Shown here: piece by piece, positions 16,666 through 24,191 of the stretch | Numbering within the stretch: the stretch's first letter is position 1 | Layout: every line of letters starts with the position of its first letter | Assembly: GCF_030164425.1 (NCBI RefSeq) | Contig: NZ_JASNJD010000024.1 | Span: forward strand, 1-64,000 | Origin: Pseudodonghicola flavimaris | GTDB lineage: Bacteria; Pseudomonadota; Alphaproteobacteria; Rhodobacterales; Rhodobacteraceae | Length of the DNA stretch: 64,000 nt | Reading direction: 5' to 3' | Notes under the pieces: generated by a model | What the model was told of the DNA's origin: nothing | The model's input: only the letters and a program-made list of their open reading frames with translations | The model's database searches: none | Made by a program: the position numbers and the translations under genes

Positions 16666-18333
16666 ATGTACAGCTATTCCGATTTCGACCGCGCTTTTCT
16701 CGCCGAACGCAACGCCCAGTTCCGCGCCCAGGTGGAGCGCCGCCTCAAAGGCCACCTGACCGAGGATGAGTTCAAGCCGCTGCGGCTGATGAACGGCGTC
16801 TACCTGCAGCTCCACGCCTATATGCTGCGCGTGGCGATCCCCTATGGCACGCTGAACGGCGCCCAGATGCGCCAGCTCGCCCTGCTGGCCGAGAAGTGGG
16901 ACAAGGGCTACGGCCATTTCACCACCCGGCAGAACATCCAGTACAACTGGCCGAAGCTGCGCGACATCCCCGATATGCTGGATGCGCTGGCCGAGGTCGG
17001 GCTGCATGCGATCCAGACCTCGGGCAATACCATCCGCAACACCACCGCCGATCACTTCGCCGGCGCTGCCGCCGATGAGATCGCCGATCCCCGGCCGCTG
17101 GCCGAGCTGATCCGGCAATGGTCGACCGATCACCCGGAGTTCCAGTTCCTCGGGAGAAAGTTCAAGATCGCCATCACCGGCAGCCCGGAGGACCGCGCGG
17201 TGACTGCCGCCCATGATATCGGGCTGCGCATCGTCACCCGCGACGGCGAACAGGGTCTGCAGGTGCTGGTCGGCGGCGGCCTCGGCCGCACCCCGATGAT
17301 CGGCCAGGTGCTGCGCGACTTCCTGCCGCGCGCCGATCTGCTGCCCTATCTCGAAGCCGCGCTCTCCACCTACAACCTGCTGGGCCGGCGCGACAACAAG
17401 TACAAGGCGCGGATCAAGATCACCGTGCATGAAAACGGCATCGAGGAAATCCGCCGGCTGGTCGAGGCCCGCTTTATTGAGACCCGCGCCGAATTCTCCG
17501 GCGAGGATCAGGCGCTTCTGGCCCAGATCGAGGCGCAGTTCACCCCGCCCGCGTTCCGTGGCGGCAATACCGAGACCTATGACGCCGCCTATGCCGCCGA
17601 CCCGGTGTTCCGGGCCTGGGCCGATACCAATCTGGCGGCGCACCGCCGGGCAGACCACGCCATCGTCTCGATCAGCCTCAAGGCCCCCGGCGCCACCCCG
17701 GGCGATGCCACCGCCGCGCAGATGCGGGTGATGGCCGATCTGGCCGGGCAATACGGCTATGACGAGCTGCGCATCAGCCACGAACAGAACGTGATCCTGC
17801 CGCATGTGCATAAATCCGACCTGCCGGCGCTGCATGCGGTGCTGAAACACCACGGGCTCGCCACCGCCAACATCGGGCTGATCAGCGATATCATCGCCTG
17901 CCCCGGCATGGATTACTGCGCCCTGGCCACCGCCCGCTCGATCCCGATCGCGCAGGAGATCGCCACCCGCTTCGAGGAGCTGAAACTCGAACACGACATC
18001 GGCCCGATGAAGATCAAGATCTCCGGCTGCATCAACGCCTGCGGCCACCACCACGTCGGCCATATCGGCATCCTCGGGCTCGACCGTGCCGGGGTGGAGA
18101 ATTACCAGATCACCCTGGGCGGCGATGCCGGCCCCGATGCGGTGATCGGCTCCCGCACCGGCCCGGGTTTCCCCGCAGAGGAGATCGTGCCCGCGATCGA
18201 ACGGCTGATCCGTGCCTATCTCGACCTGCGCGAAGACGCGGCCGAACCCTTCCTCGCCACCTATCGCCGCCTCGGCGACGCCCCGTTCAAATCCGCGCTC
18301 TATGACGAAAGCGCCCGCACCAAGGCCGCATGA
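16666..18333 (+). CDS. cysI: Assimilatory sulfite reductase, siroheme/4Fe-4S (nitrite/sulfite reductase family)
   Basis: A 555-aa single-subunit reductase reducing sulfite to sulfide by six electrons. Cluster and siroheme ligands are C412, C418 (CPGMDYC) and C455, C459 (CINAC), followed by GHHHVGHIGILG. The N-terminus (FKPLRLMNGVYLQLHAYMLR) and GHFTTRQNIQYNWPKL belong to the ferredoxin-type sulfite/nitrite reductase half-domains. A strong AAGGAG lies 6 nt upstream. Context (CysH, siroheme enzyme, DUF934) argues for sulfite over nitrite. The 82-nt gap before it has no gene. Confidence 0.93.
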   Translation: MYSYSDFDRAFLAERNAQFRAQVERRLKGHLTEDEFKPLRLMNGVYLQLHAYMLRVAIPYGTLNGAQMRQLALLAEKWDKGYGHFTTRQNIQYNWPKLRDIPDMLDALAEVGLHAIQTSGNTIRNTTADHFAGAAADEIADPRPLAELIRQWSTDHPEFQFLGRKFKIAITGSPEDRAVTAAHDIGLRIVTRDGEQGLQVLVGGGLGRTPMIGQVLRDFLPRADLLPYLEAALSTYNLLGRRDNKYKARIKITVHENGIEEIRRLVEARFIETRAEFSGEDQALLAQIEAQFTPPAFRGGNTETYDAAYAADPVFRAWADTNLAAHRRADHAIVSISLKAPGATPGDATAAQMRVMADLAGQYGYDELRISHEQNVILPHVHKSDLPALHAVLKHHGLATANIGLISDIIACPGMDYCALATARSIPIAQEIATRFEELKLEHDIGPMKIKISGCINACGHHHVGHIGILGLDRAGVENYQITLGGDAGPDAVIGSRTGPGFPAEEIVPAIERLIRAYLDLREDAAEPFLATYRRLGDAPFKSALYDESARTKAA

Positions 18334-18337
18334 CCCC

Positions 18338-19105
18338 ATGGATCTTCTCTGCCCAAATACTCCCGCCGGAGGCTCCGGCGGCGACGCTGCGGCACGGCTC
18401 GCCGACAAGGTCGCGGACCTTAACGCCCGCTACCGCCACCACTCCGCCACCTCGGTGATGGAAGCCGCCCTGACCGAGGCCGGGCATATCGCCCTGGTCT
18501 CCAGCTTCGGGGCGGAATCGGTGGTGCTGCTGCATATGGCGGCAGTAATCGACCGCAACGTGCCGGTGCTGTTCATCGATACCGAGCTGCTCTTCACCGA
18601 AACGCTGGTCTATCAGACCGAGCTGACGGAGCGGCTGCTCCTGTCCAACGTGCAGATCATCCGCGCCGCCGATATCGCCGCCCGCGATCCCGACAACACG
18701 CTGCATCTGCGCGACACCGACGCCTGCTGCGCGCTGAGGAAGACCCGGCCGCTGCAACAGGCTCTGACCGGCTTCGACGGCTGGATCACCGGCCGCAAGC
18801 GGTTCCAGTCCGGCACCCGCGCGGCGCTGGATTTCTTCGAGATCGAGGACGGCACCGGCCGGATCAAGATCAACCCGCTAGCCCATTGGGCGCCGGAGGA
18901 TATCCGCGCCTACATGGAGGAAAACCGCCTGCCCCGGCATCCGCTGGTCGCCAAGGGCTATCCGTCGATCGGCTGCGCCCCCTGCACCTCGCCAGTGGCC
19001 GAGGGCGAAGATCCCCGCTCGGGCCGCTGGCGCGGTCAGCAAAAGGACGAATGCGGCATCCATTTCGTCAACGGCAAACTCGTGCGCATAGGAGCATCCG
19101 AATGA
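18338..19105 (+). CDS. cysH: APS reductase, 4Fe-4S type (CysH)
   Basis: A 255-aa thioredoxin-dependent reductase of adenylylsulfate to sulfite. It has the PP-loop (VSSFGAESVVLLHM), the bacterial APS-type cluster cysteines (TDACCALRKTRPL and IGCAPCTSP) and the C-terminal catalytic Cys in KDECGIHF. The four cluster cysteines mark APS rather than PAPS specificity. The chosen ATG lies 4 nt after the cysI stop. Its first ~12 codons (MDLLCPNTPAGG) fall in a dispersed 20-bp repeat also found at 24116-24135, so a later start is possible. Stop overlaps the next gene by ATGA. Confidence 0.93.
   Translation: MDLLCPNTPAGGSGGDAAARLADKVADLNARYRHHSATSVMEAALTEAGHIALVSSFGAESVVLLHMAAVIDRNVPVLFIDTELLFTETLVYQTELTERLLLSNVQIIRAADIAARDPDNTLHLRDTDACCALRKTRPLQQALTGFDGWITGRKRFQSGTRAALDFFEIEDGTGRIKINPLAHWAPEDIRAYMEENRLPRHPLVAKGYPSIGCAPCTSPVAEGEDPRSGRWRGQQKDECGIHFVNGKLVRIGASE
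18344..18363. repeat. Dispersed 20-bp repeat inside the cysH 5' end
   Basis: CTTCTCTGCCCAAATACTCC, matching 19 of 20 bases at 24116-24135, where it is intergenic. Here it supplies codons 3-9 of cysH as annotated. Confidence 0.6.
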
Positions 19106-19503
19106 CTGTCATCGTCACCGACCGGGGCTTTGCCCCCGACGACTGGAGCGGGGATGAGACCCGCACCGCCACCCTGGCCCCGGAGGCACGGGCCACCGAT
19201 CTGGCCGACCGTCTCGGCGCGCTGGACCTGATCCGTGTCAGCTTTCCCAGCTTCGCCGACGGTCGCGGCTTCACCCTGGCCCGCGATCTCCGGCGGCTGG
19301 GCTATGCCGGACGGCTGCGCGCCTGCGGTCACCTGATCTCGGATCAATACGCCATGGCGCGGCGCTCCGGCTTCGACGAGGTGGAGATTTCAGACGATCT
19401 CGCCGCCCGCCAACCGGAGGCAGAGTGGCTTTTCCGGGCGCGTTGGCGCGCGCATGACTATCAATCGCGCCTGCGCGGGCAATCTGCCCTTCACCTGACC
19501 TGA
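19102..19503 (+). CDS. DUF934 protein
   Basis: A 133-aa protein with the DUF934 signature (LDLIRVSFPSFADGRGFTLA, LRRLGYAGRLRACGHLISDQ, FDEVEISD). DUF934 genes regularly follow cysI/cysH in proteobacteria. Function unproven; probably accessory to sulfite reduction. Translationally coupled to cysH (ATGA overlap). Last gene of the sulfur operon. Confidence 0.9.
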   Translation: MTVIVTDRGFAPDDWSGDETRTATLAPEARATDLADRLGALDLIRVSFPSFADGRGFTLARDLRRLGYAGRLRACGHLISDQYAMARRSGFDEVEISDDLAARQPEAEWLFRARWRAHDYQSRLRGQSALHLT

Positions 19504-19552
19504 ATCAAAGATTACTCAGAGGTGTCGGTTCTAAAGACCGGCAAGGAAACCG

Positions 19553-20413
19553 ATGACAGAGATGCGCCCCGTGACCGATCAAGCGACTGACGCGACCCCC
19601 GTTAAGACACTCGCCCTGCCCGACGCCCAGACCGTCACCTTCGTCAAACACTGGACCGACCGGCTGTTTTCCTTCCGGGTGACGCGGCCCGCCTCGCTAC
19701 GCTTTCGCTCGGGCGAATTCGTGATGATCGGCCTGATGGGCGATCCCGACCCCAAGACCGGCAAGCAGAAGCCGCTGCTGCGGGCCTATTCCATCGCCTC
19801 GCCGTCCTGGGACGAGGAGCTGGAATTCTATTCGATCAAGGTGCAGGACGGACCGCTGACCTCGAAGCTGCAGCATATCGCGGTCGGCGACGAGATCATC
19901 CTGCGTCCCAAGCCGGTCGGCACCTTGGTGCATGACGCGCTGCTGCCGGGCAAACGCATCTGGTTCTTCGCCACCGGCACCGGTTTCGCGCCCTTCGCCT
20001 CGCTGCTGCGCGAACCGCAGACCTACGAGGATTACGACGAGGTGATCATCACCCACACCTGCCGCCAGGTGGGTGAGCTGACCTATGGGGCCGAACTGAT
20101 CGAGAGCCTGAAGACCGACGAGATGCTGAACGAGCTGATCGGCGAGGGCTTCTGGAAGAAGATCAAATATTACCCCACTACCACCCGGGAAGAGAGCCCG
20201 AAGATGGGCCGCATCACCGACCTGATGCGCTCGGGCGAGGCCTTTGCCGATCTCGGCGTGCCGCAGATCAACCCCGCCGACGACCGCGCCATGGTCTGCG
20301 GAAACCTGGCTTTCAACCTTGAGATCAAGGACATGCTGGAAGGCTACGGGCTGGTCGAAGGGGCCAATTCCAATCCGCAGCACTATGTGGTGGAAAAGGC
20401 CTTCCTCGACTGA
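19553..20413 (+). CDS. fpr: Ferredoxin--NADP+ reductase
   Basis: A 286-aa FAD flavoprotein of the bacterial FPR subclass. FAD site LLRAYSIASPSWDEELEFYS; NADP site FFATGTGFAPFASLLREP; C-terminus MVCGNLAFNLEIKDMLEGYG, then HYVVEKAFLD. The first ~17 residues are an unstructured tail. AAGGAA lies 5 nt before the start. Position just after the sulfur operon suggests it delivers electrons through ferredoxin to the sulfite reductase. Followed by a strong terminator at 20478. Confidence 0.93.
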   Translation: MTEMRPVTDQATDATPVKTLALPDAQTVTFVKHWTDRLFSFRVTRPASLRFRSGEFVMIGLMGDPDPKTGKQKPLLRAYSIASPSWDEELEFYSIKVQDGPLTSKLQHIAVGDEIILRPKPVGTLVHDALLPGKRIWFFATGTGFAPFASLLREPQTYEDYDEVIITHTCRQVGELTYGAELIESLKTDEMLNELIGEGFWKKIKYYPTTTREESPKMGRITDLMRSGEAFADLGVPQINPADDRAMVCGNLAFNLEIKDMLEGYGLVEGANSNPQHYVVEKAFLD

Positions 20414-20477
20414 TCAGGGCGCCCCAGTCGCGCTGCGCGCCCCGGCCTGACCTTAGGTCACATCGTGAAATTACATG

Positions 20478-20513
20478 ACGGCAGCAACTAATTCTTGGTT
20501 GCTGCCGTTTTTC
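20478..20513 (+). terminator. Terminator after fpr
   Basis: Perfect 11-bp stem ACGGCAGCAAC / GTTGCTGCCGT with a 9-nt loop, followed by a T-run, 64 nt past the fpr stop. Confidence 0.92.
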
Positions 20514-20568
20514 CGGGCTACTCCTGTCCGGCGTGGTGCGATCTGCCCGCGCATGGGAGGAGATCATC

Positions 20569-21765
20569 ATGACAAGGCACAGCCCCACCCCGGCCGTGGT
20601 GCCCATTCTGTCGGCCGCCAATTTCGTGATCGGCCTCGGCGCCTTTGTCGTCATCGGCATTCTCAACCCGATGGCAGAGACCTTCGGGCTCAGCCCGTCC
20701 GAGGCCGGCAACCTGATGGTGGTCTACGCCGGGGTCTATGCAATCAGCTCACCGCTTCTGGTCTCGGCGACCGGCCGGATCGGACGGCGCCGCATCCTGG
20801 CCGTCGCCACCGGGCTTTTCGCGCTGGCGGCGCTGATCTCTGCGCTGGCGCCCACCGCGCCCGTCCTCTTCGCCGCGCGGGTACTCTCCGCGCTCAGCGC
20901 CGGCATGGTCACACCGGTCGCCGCCGCCGTGGCCGCCGGCCTCAGCCCGCCCGGCAAACAGGGCGCGGCGCTGTCCATGGTCTTTCTCGGCTTCAGCCTC
21001 AGCCAGGTGATCGGCGTGCCACTGGGCAGCTTTCTGGCCTATACCTTCGGCTGGCGCATCGCCTTCGCCCTGGTGGTGGCGCTGGCGGTCCCCTGTGCCG
21101 TGCTGATCTGGGTCCGGGTGCCTGCGGGATTGCATTTCGCGCCGGTCGGCCTGCCGGACCTGATGCGGGTGGTCGGCAACTGGCGGCTGATGCTGGCGGT
21201 CAGCTTCACCACCCTCTTCCTTTCCGGCAGCTACGTGGTCTTCACCTATCTCGCCCCGCTGCTGAGCGAGACCATGGGCTTCGCCCGCAACGGCATCACC
21301 GCGGTGCTGACCCTGTCCGGACTGGGCGCCGTCGCCGGATCGCTGATGGGCGGCAAGCTGACCGACCGGATCGGCGCGCAGCAGACGCTGGTGCTGCTGT
21401 GCCTGGCGCAGATGGCGGTCACGCCGATGTTCTCGACCCTGCCGCTGCCCGTCTTCGCGGTGATGGCATTGCCGGTGCTGTGGTCGCTCTTCGGCTGGTC
21501 CTTCATGCCGGCGCAGCAGGTGCGGCTGATCATCGCCTCGCCGCAGAACGCCAATGTGCTGCTGGCGCTGAACGCCGGCGCCGTCTATCTGGGCGCGGCG
21601 GCGGGTTCCGCCATTGGCGGCGCCCTCATCGAACGCAGCGGGCTCTGGGCGCTCGGACTGGGCGGCGGCGCCTGCGTCTGCGCCGCGCTGGCGGTGCTGC
21701 TGATGGCGGGCGGCTGGCGCGGTCCGCGATCCGACCCCGCCGCGCCAAGCTCAATTGCCGCTTGA
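20569..21765 (+). CDS. MFS transporter (sugar/drug efflux type)
   Basis: A 398-aa protein with 12 predicted helices. The MFS loop 2-3 signature is VSATGRIGRRRILAVA and motif C-like glycines occur in LGFSLSQVIGVPLGSFLAYT. It resembles the AraJ/YdhP-type efflux group. The start is chosen for GGGAGGAG 5-6 nt upstream; an earlier GTG (20533) lacks one. Substrate unknown. Stands alone between a terminator and infC. Confidence 0.88.
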   Translation: MTRHSPTPAVVPILSAANFVIGLGAFVVIGILNPMAETFGLSPSEAGNLMVVYAGVYAISSPLLVSATGRIGRRRILAVATGLFALAALISALAPTAPVLFAARVLSALSAGMVTPVAAAVAAGLSPPGKQGAALSMVFLGFSLSQVIGVPLGSFLAYTFGWRIAFALVVALAVPCAVLIWVRVPAGLHFAPVGLPDLMRVVGNWRLMLAVSFTTLFLSGSYVVFTYLAPLLSETMGFARNGITAVLTLSGLGAVAGSLMGGKLTDRIGAQQTLVLLCLAQMAVTPMFSTLPLPVFAVMALPVLWSLFGWSFMPAQQVRLIIASPQNANVLLALNAGAVYLGAAAGSAIGGALIERSGLWALGLGGGACVCAALAVLLMAGGWRGPRSDPAAPSSIAA

Positions 21766-21831
21766 ATCACGGGCCTGCCAAGTTTACCTTGCCGCACGGA
21801 TTCTTGTGAAAATAACCGAAGGAACAAAACC

Positions 21832-22380
21832 ATAGCCCGCAGACCCCATAATGCGCCCCCGACGCGCGACACTGGCCCCCGCATCAATGAAAAAATCCGT
21901 GCGCCTGAAATCCGTCTGATCGGAGCCGAAGGCGAAAACGTCGGCGTCGTCGCGCCGGCGCGGGGATTGGCCATGGCCCAGGAGGCTGGGTTGGATCTGG
22001 TCGAGATCTCTCCCAATGCCACGCCGCCCGTCTGCAAGATCATGGACTTCGGCAAGTTCAAGTACGAACAGCAGAAACGCGAAAGCGAAGCCCGCAAGAA
22101 GCAGAAGATCATCGAGGTCAAGGAAGTCAAATTCCGGCCCAACACCGATACGCATGACTATGACGTCAAGATGCGCAATGTCGTGAAGTTCCTTGAGAAC
22201 GGCGACAAGGTGAAGGTGACCCTGCGCTTCCGCGGCCGCGAGATGGCGCACCAGAACCTGGGCCGCGACCTGCTGGAACGCGTCGCCGAAGACGTCAAGG
22301 AAATCGGCAAGATCGAGAACATGCCGAAAATGGAAGGCCGCCAGATGATCATGATGATCGGGCCGCTGCCGCAGAAATAA
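21832..22380 (+). CDS. infC: Translation initiation factor IF-3 with ATA start codon
   Basis: A 182-aa protein. The N-terminal domain begins [20 protein letters not shown] and continues [14 protein letters not shown]; the C-terminal domain carries [20 protein letters not shown] and [17 protein letters not shown]. No ATG or GTG precedes the conserved N-terminus in frame. The codon in the right place is ATA (21832), 7 nt after AAGGAAC. IF-3 rejects non-canonical start codons, and infC in E. coli starts with ATT for feedback control, so an ATA start fits the known autoregulation. Terminator at 22439. Confidence 0.93.
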   Translation: MARRPHNAPPTRDTGPRINEKIRAPEIRLIGAEGENVGVVAPARGLAMAQEAGLDLVEISPNATPPVCKIMDFGKFKYEQQKRESEARKKQKIIEVKEVKFRPNTDTHDYDVKMRNVVKFLENGDKVKVTLRFRGREMAHQNLGRDLLERVAEDVKEIGKIENMPKMEGRQMIMMIGPLPQK

Positions 22381-22438
22381 CCTGCAGGACGCCCGGCGCC
22401 GTCACCGGCGCCAGGCTTCCCTGTGGATCGCACCTCCG

Positions 22439-22462
22439 GCCCCCGCCCATGCGGGGGCTTTT
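22439..22462 (+). terminator. infC terminator
   Basis: Stem GCCCCCGC / GCGGGGGC, loop CCAT, then TTTT, 58 nt downstream of infC. Confidence 0.9.
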
Positions 22463-22488
22463 GCATGTCTGGGTCGCTTTCGGGCCGG

Positions 22489-22851
22489 TTATTTCCCGGT
22501 CTTGCCGGCGGCGCCCATGCCCCCCAGCCAGAAGGCCGTGCCCATTTCCACGATCTTGCCGGTTTCTTCGGTATAGCGGTTCAGGGCGCGCTGCAGGAAT
22601 TCACCCTGCACCTGCTGCATCTCGCTCAGATCGCGGCAATGCAGCAGCTTGTGCTGCAACTCCACGTCCTCCTTGATCCGCTGGGTATAGAACTCCAGCA
22701 TCTCGGCGCCCATGTCGCTCAGCTTCTCGACCCAATCGCCGCCCATCAGAGTCAGCGCGTTCAGACCCATCTTCTGATATTGCGACATCACGTCGTTCAT
22801 CGCCTGAGCGGCATCGTTCATGACCGCTTCATGTTTCTTGTCGGAAGTCAT
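22489..22851 (-). CDS. Phasin-family protein
   Basis: A 120-aa helical amphipathic protein (MNDVMSQYQKMGLNALTLMG, then FYTQRIKEDVELQHKLLHC and MQQVQGEFLQRALNRYTEET), as in phasins that coat polyhydroxyalkanoate granules. The start at MTSDKK has AAGGA 8 nt upstream; an ATG three codons earlier abuts that Shine-Dalgarno. No PHA synthase gene is in the window. The ~430-nt upstream stretch (22852-23281) holds no gene but has a tandem 16-bp repeat and an FNR-like box. Confidence 0.85.
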   Translation of the reverse strand: MTSDKKHEAVMNDAAQAMNDVMSQYQKMGLNALTLMGGDWVEKLSDMGAEMLEFYTQRIKEDVELQHKLLHCRDLSEMQQVQGEFLQRALNRYTEETGKIVEMGTAFWLGGMGAAGKTGK

Positions 22852-23018
22852 CGTTTTCATCCTTTCGGTCAAACGACCCCCCGGATCCGTTGCACGGGTT
22901 CGGGACCGGTCGGGGGAGTCTCCTCGTCGCGCGCGCGGCGATAGTTGCACAGCGCCCGGGTGAAGGAAATGCGCTTTCCCGGAAAACGGGAAACCTGCGC
23001 GCATTTCACACGCCTGCG

Positions 23019-23050
23019 CCAGTAAAACCACCACCCAGTAAAACCACCAC
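23019..23050. repeat. Tandem 16-bp direct repeat upstream of the phasin gene
   Basis: CCAGTAAAACCACCAC occurs twice with no spacer (23019-23034 and 23035-23050), about 170-200 nt upstream of the phasin start codon. It could be a duplicated regulator site or a slippage product. Confidence 0.6.
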
Positions 23051-23248
23051 GGCGCATGTCTTGGCGCGGTGCCGGTGCGGAGCTGTCTGAAAAGGCGACC
23101 ATCCCCACGGTCCCGCCTTGCATCGGCTCCGCACCGGGCTCGCCCTCCGCCTCGCGAAGGGAGCCTGCCCATCCCACGAGGCCGCGCGCAGCTTTAAGCC
23201 GCAGCACACCCCGCAGGTTTATTGTAGCACTGTCGCAGCCCGGCCCGA

Positions 23249-23262
23249 TTGATCTGCGTCAA
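23249..23262. promoter_or_regulatory. FNR-type box (TTGAT-N4-GTCAA)
   Basis: TTGATCTGCGTCAA matches the FNR/FnrL consensus TTGAT-N4-ATCAA at 9 of 10 positions. It lies 20 nt after the coxM stop and ~400 nt upstream of the phasin start. That distance makes a role uncertain, though the same half-site pair recurs at 49664. Confidence 0.35.
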
Positions 23263-23281
23263 CCCGGCCGGGCCCGGCCTG

Positions 23282-24073
23282 TCAGCCGGCGGCGGCCATC
23301 ACCGCGCGGCGCGTCATCACCTTGACCAGATGGGCCCGATAGGCCGCAGTGCCATGCAGATCGGCGATCATCCCCTCGGCCGGGCAATCGATCCCCTCCA
23401 GCGCCGCCGGGCTGAAGTCCGCCGACAGCGCCACCTCAGCCTCGCTCCAGCGGAATACCCCGTCTTCTGCCGCACCGGTGACCGCGACCCGCACGCCCTC
23501 CGGGTATTTCGCCACGAAGACCCCCACCAGGGCAAAGCGCGAGGCCGGCTGCTCGAACTTCTGATAGCTGGCTGCCTCCGGCACGGGGAACCGCACGGCG
23601 GTGATGAGCTCGCCATCCTCCAGCGCGGTGGTGAACATGCCTTCGAAGTAATCGTCCGCCGCGATCTCGCGGTTGCTGGTGACGATGGTCGCCCCCGACG
23701 CCAGCGCCGCCGCCGGATAACAAGCCGAAGGGTCATTATTTGCGAGGCTGCCGCCGATGGTGCCGCGATTGCGCACCGCGGGATCGCCGATATTGCCCGC
23801 CAGCGCCGCCAGCGCCGGATAGGCCGCCGCCACCTCGGCCGCGACCGCCGCATGCGGGGTGGCGCCGCCGATGGTGATCTGCCCCTCCCCCAGCTCGATC
23901 CCCTGCATCTCGCCGATGCCAGTCAGGCTGACCAGAACCGCCGGCGCCGCCAGCCGCTGCTTCAGCGTCGGGATCAATGTCTGCCCCCCGCCCAGGGCCT
24001 GCGCCTCTTCCGCGCCCAGGGCGGCGATGGCATCGGCCAGGGTCGTGGGTTTCACGAAGTCGAATTCATACAT
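23282..24073 (-). CDS. CO-dehydrogenase-like FAD subunit (CoxM type)
   Basis: A 263-aa medium subunit of a molybdenum hydroxylase (xanthine dehydrogenase family). FAD motifs ALGGGQTLIPTLKQRL and GNIGDPAVRNRGTIGGSLAN. The C-terminal CO-dehydrogenase flavoprotein domain starts near residue 165. AAGGAGA lies 5 nt before the chosen Met. Last gene of coxS-coxL-coxM read leftwards; a GC-rich intergenic stretch of ~118 nt with a dispersed repeat separates it from coxL. Confidence 0.9.
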   Translation of the reverse strand: MYEFDFVKPTTLADAIAALGAEEAQALGGGQTLIPTLKQRLAAPAVLVSLTGIGEMQGIELGEGQITIGGATPHAAVAAEVAAAYPALAALAGNIGDPAVRNRGTIGGSLANNDPSACYPAAALASGATIVTSNREIAADDYFEGMFTTALEDGELITAVRFPVPEAASYQKFEQPASRFALVGVFVAKYPEGVRVAVTGAAEDGVFRWSEAEVALSADFSPAALEGIDCPAEGMIADLHGTAAYRAHLVKVMTRRAVMAAAG

Positions 24074-24115
24074 CTCGCTCTCCTTCAGAAGGTCCGGGAG
24101 GCCTCCGCCCCCCTT

Positions 24116-24135
24116 CTTCTCTGTCCAAATACTCC
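24116..24135. repeat. Dispersed 20-bp repeat between coxL and coxM
   Basis: CTTCTCTGTCCAAATACTCC, 19 of 20 identical to 18344-18363. It adjoins a GC-rich inverted repeat (GGTCCGGGGG / CCCCCCGGTCC region to ~24165), as in short palindromic intergenic elements. Confidence 0.55.
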
Positions 24136-24191
24136 GGGGGTCCGGGGGAAGCCCCCCGGTCCCGTCCAAGGTCGTTGCGTCAACCCTCCGG

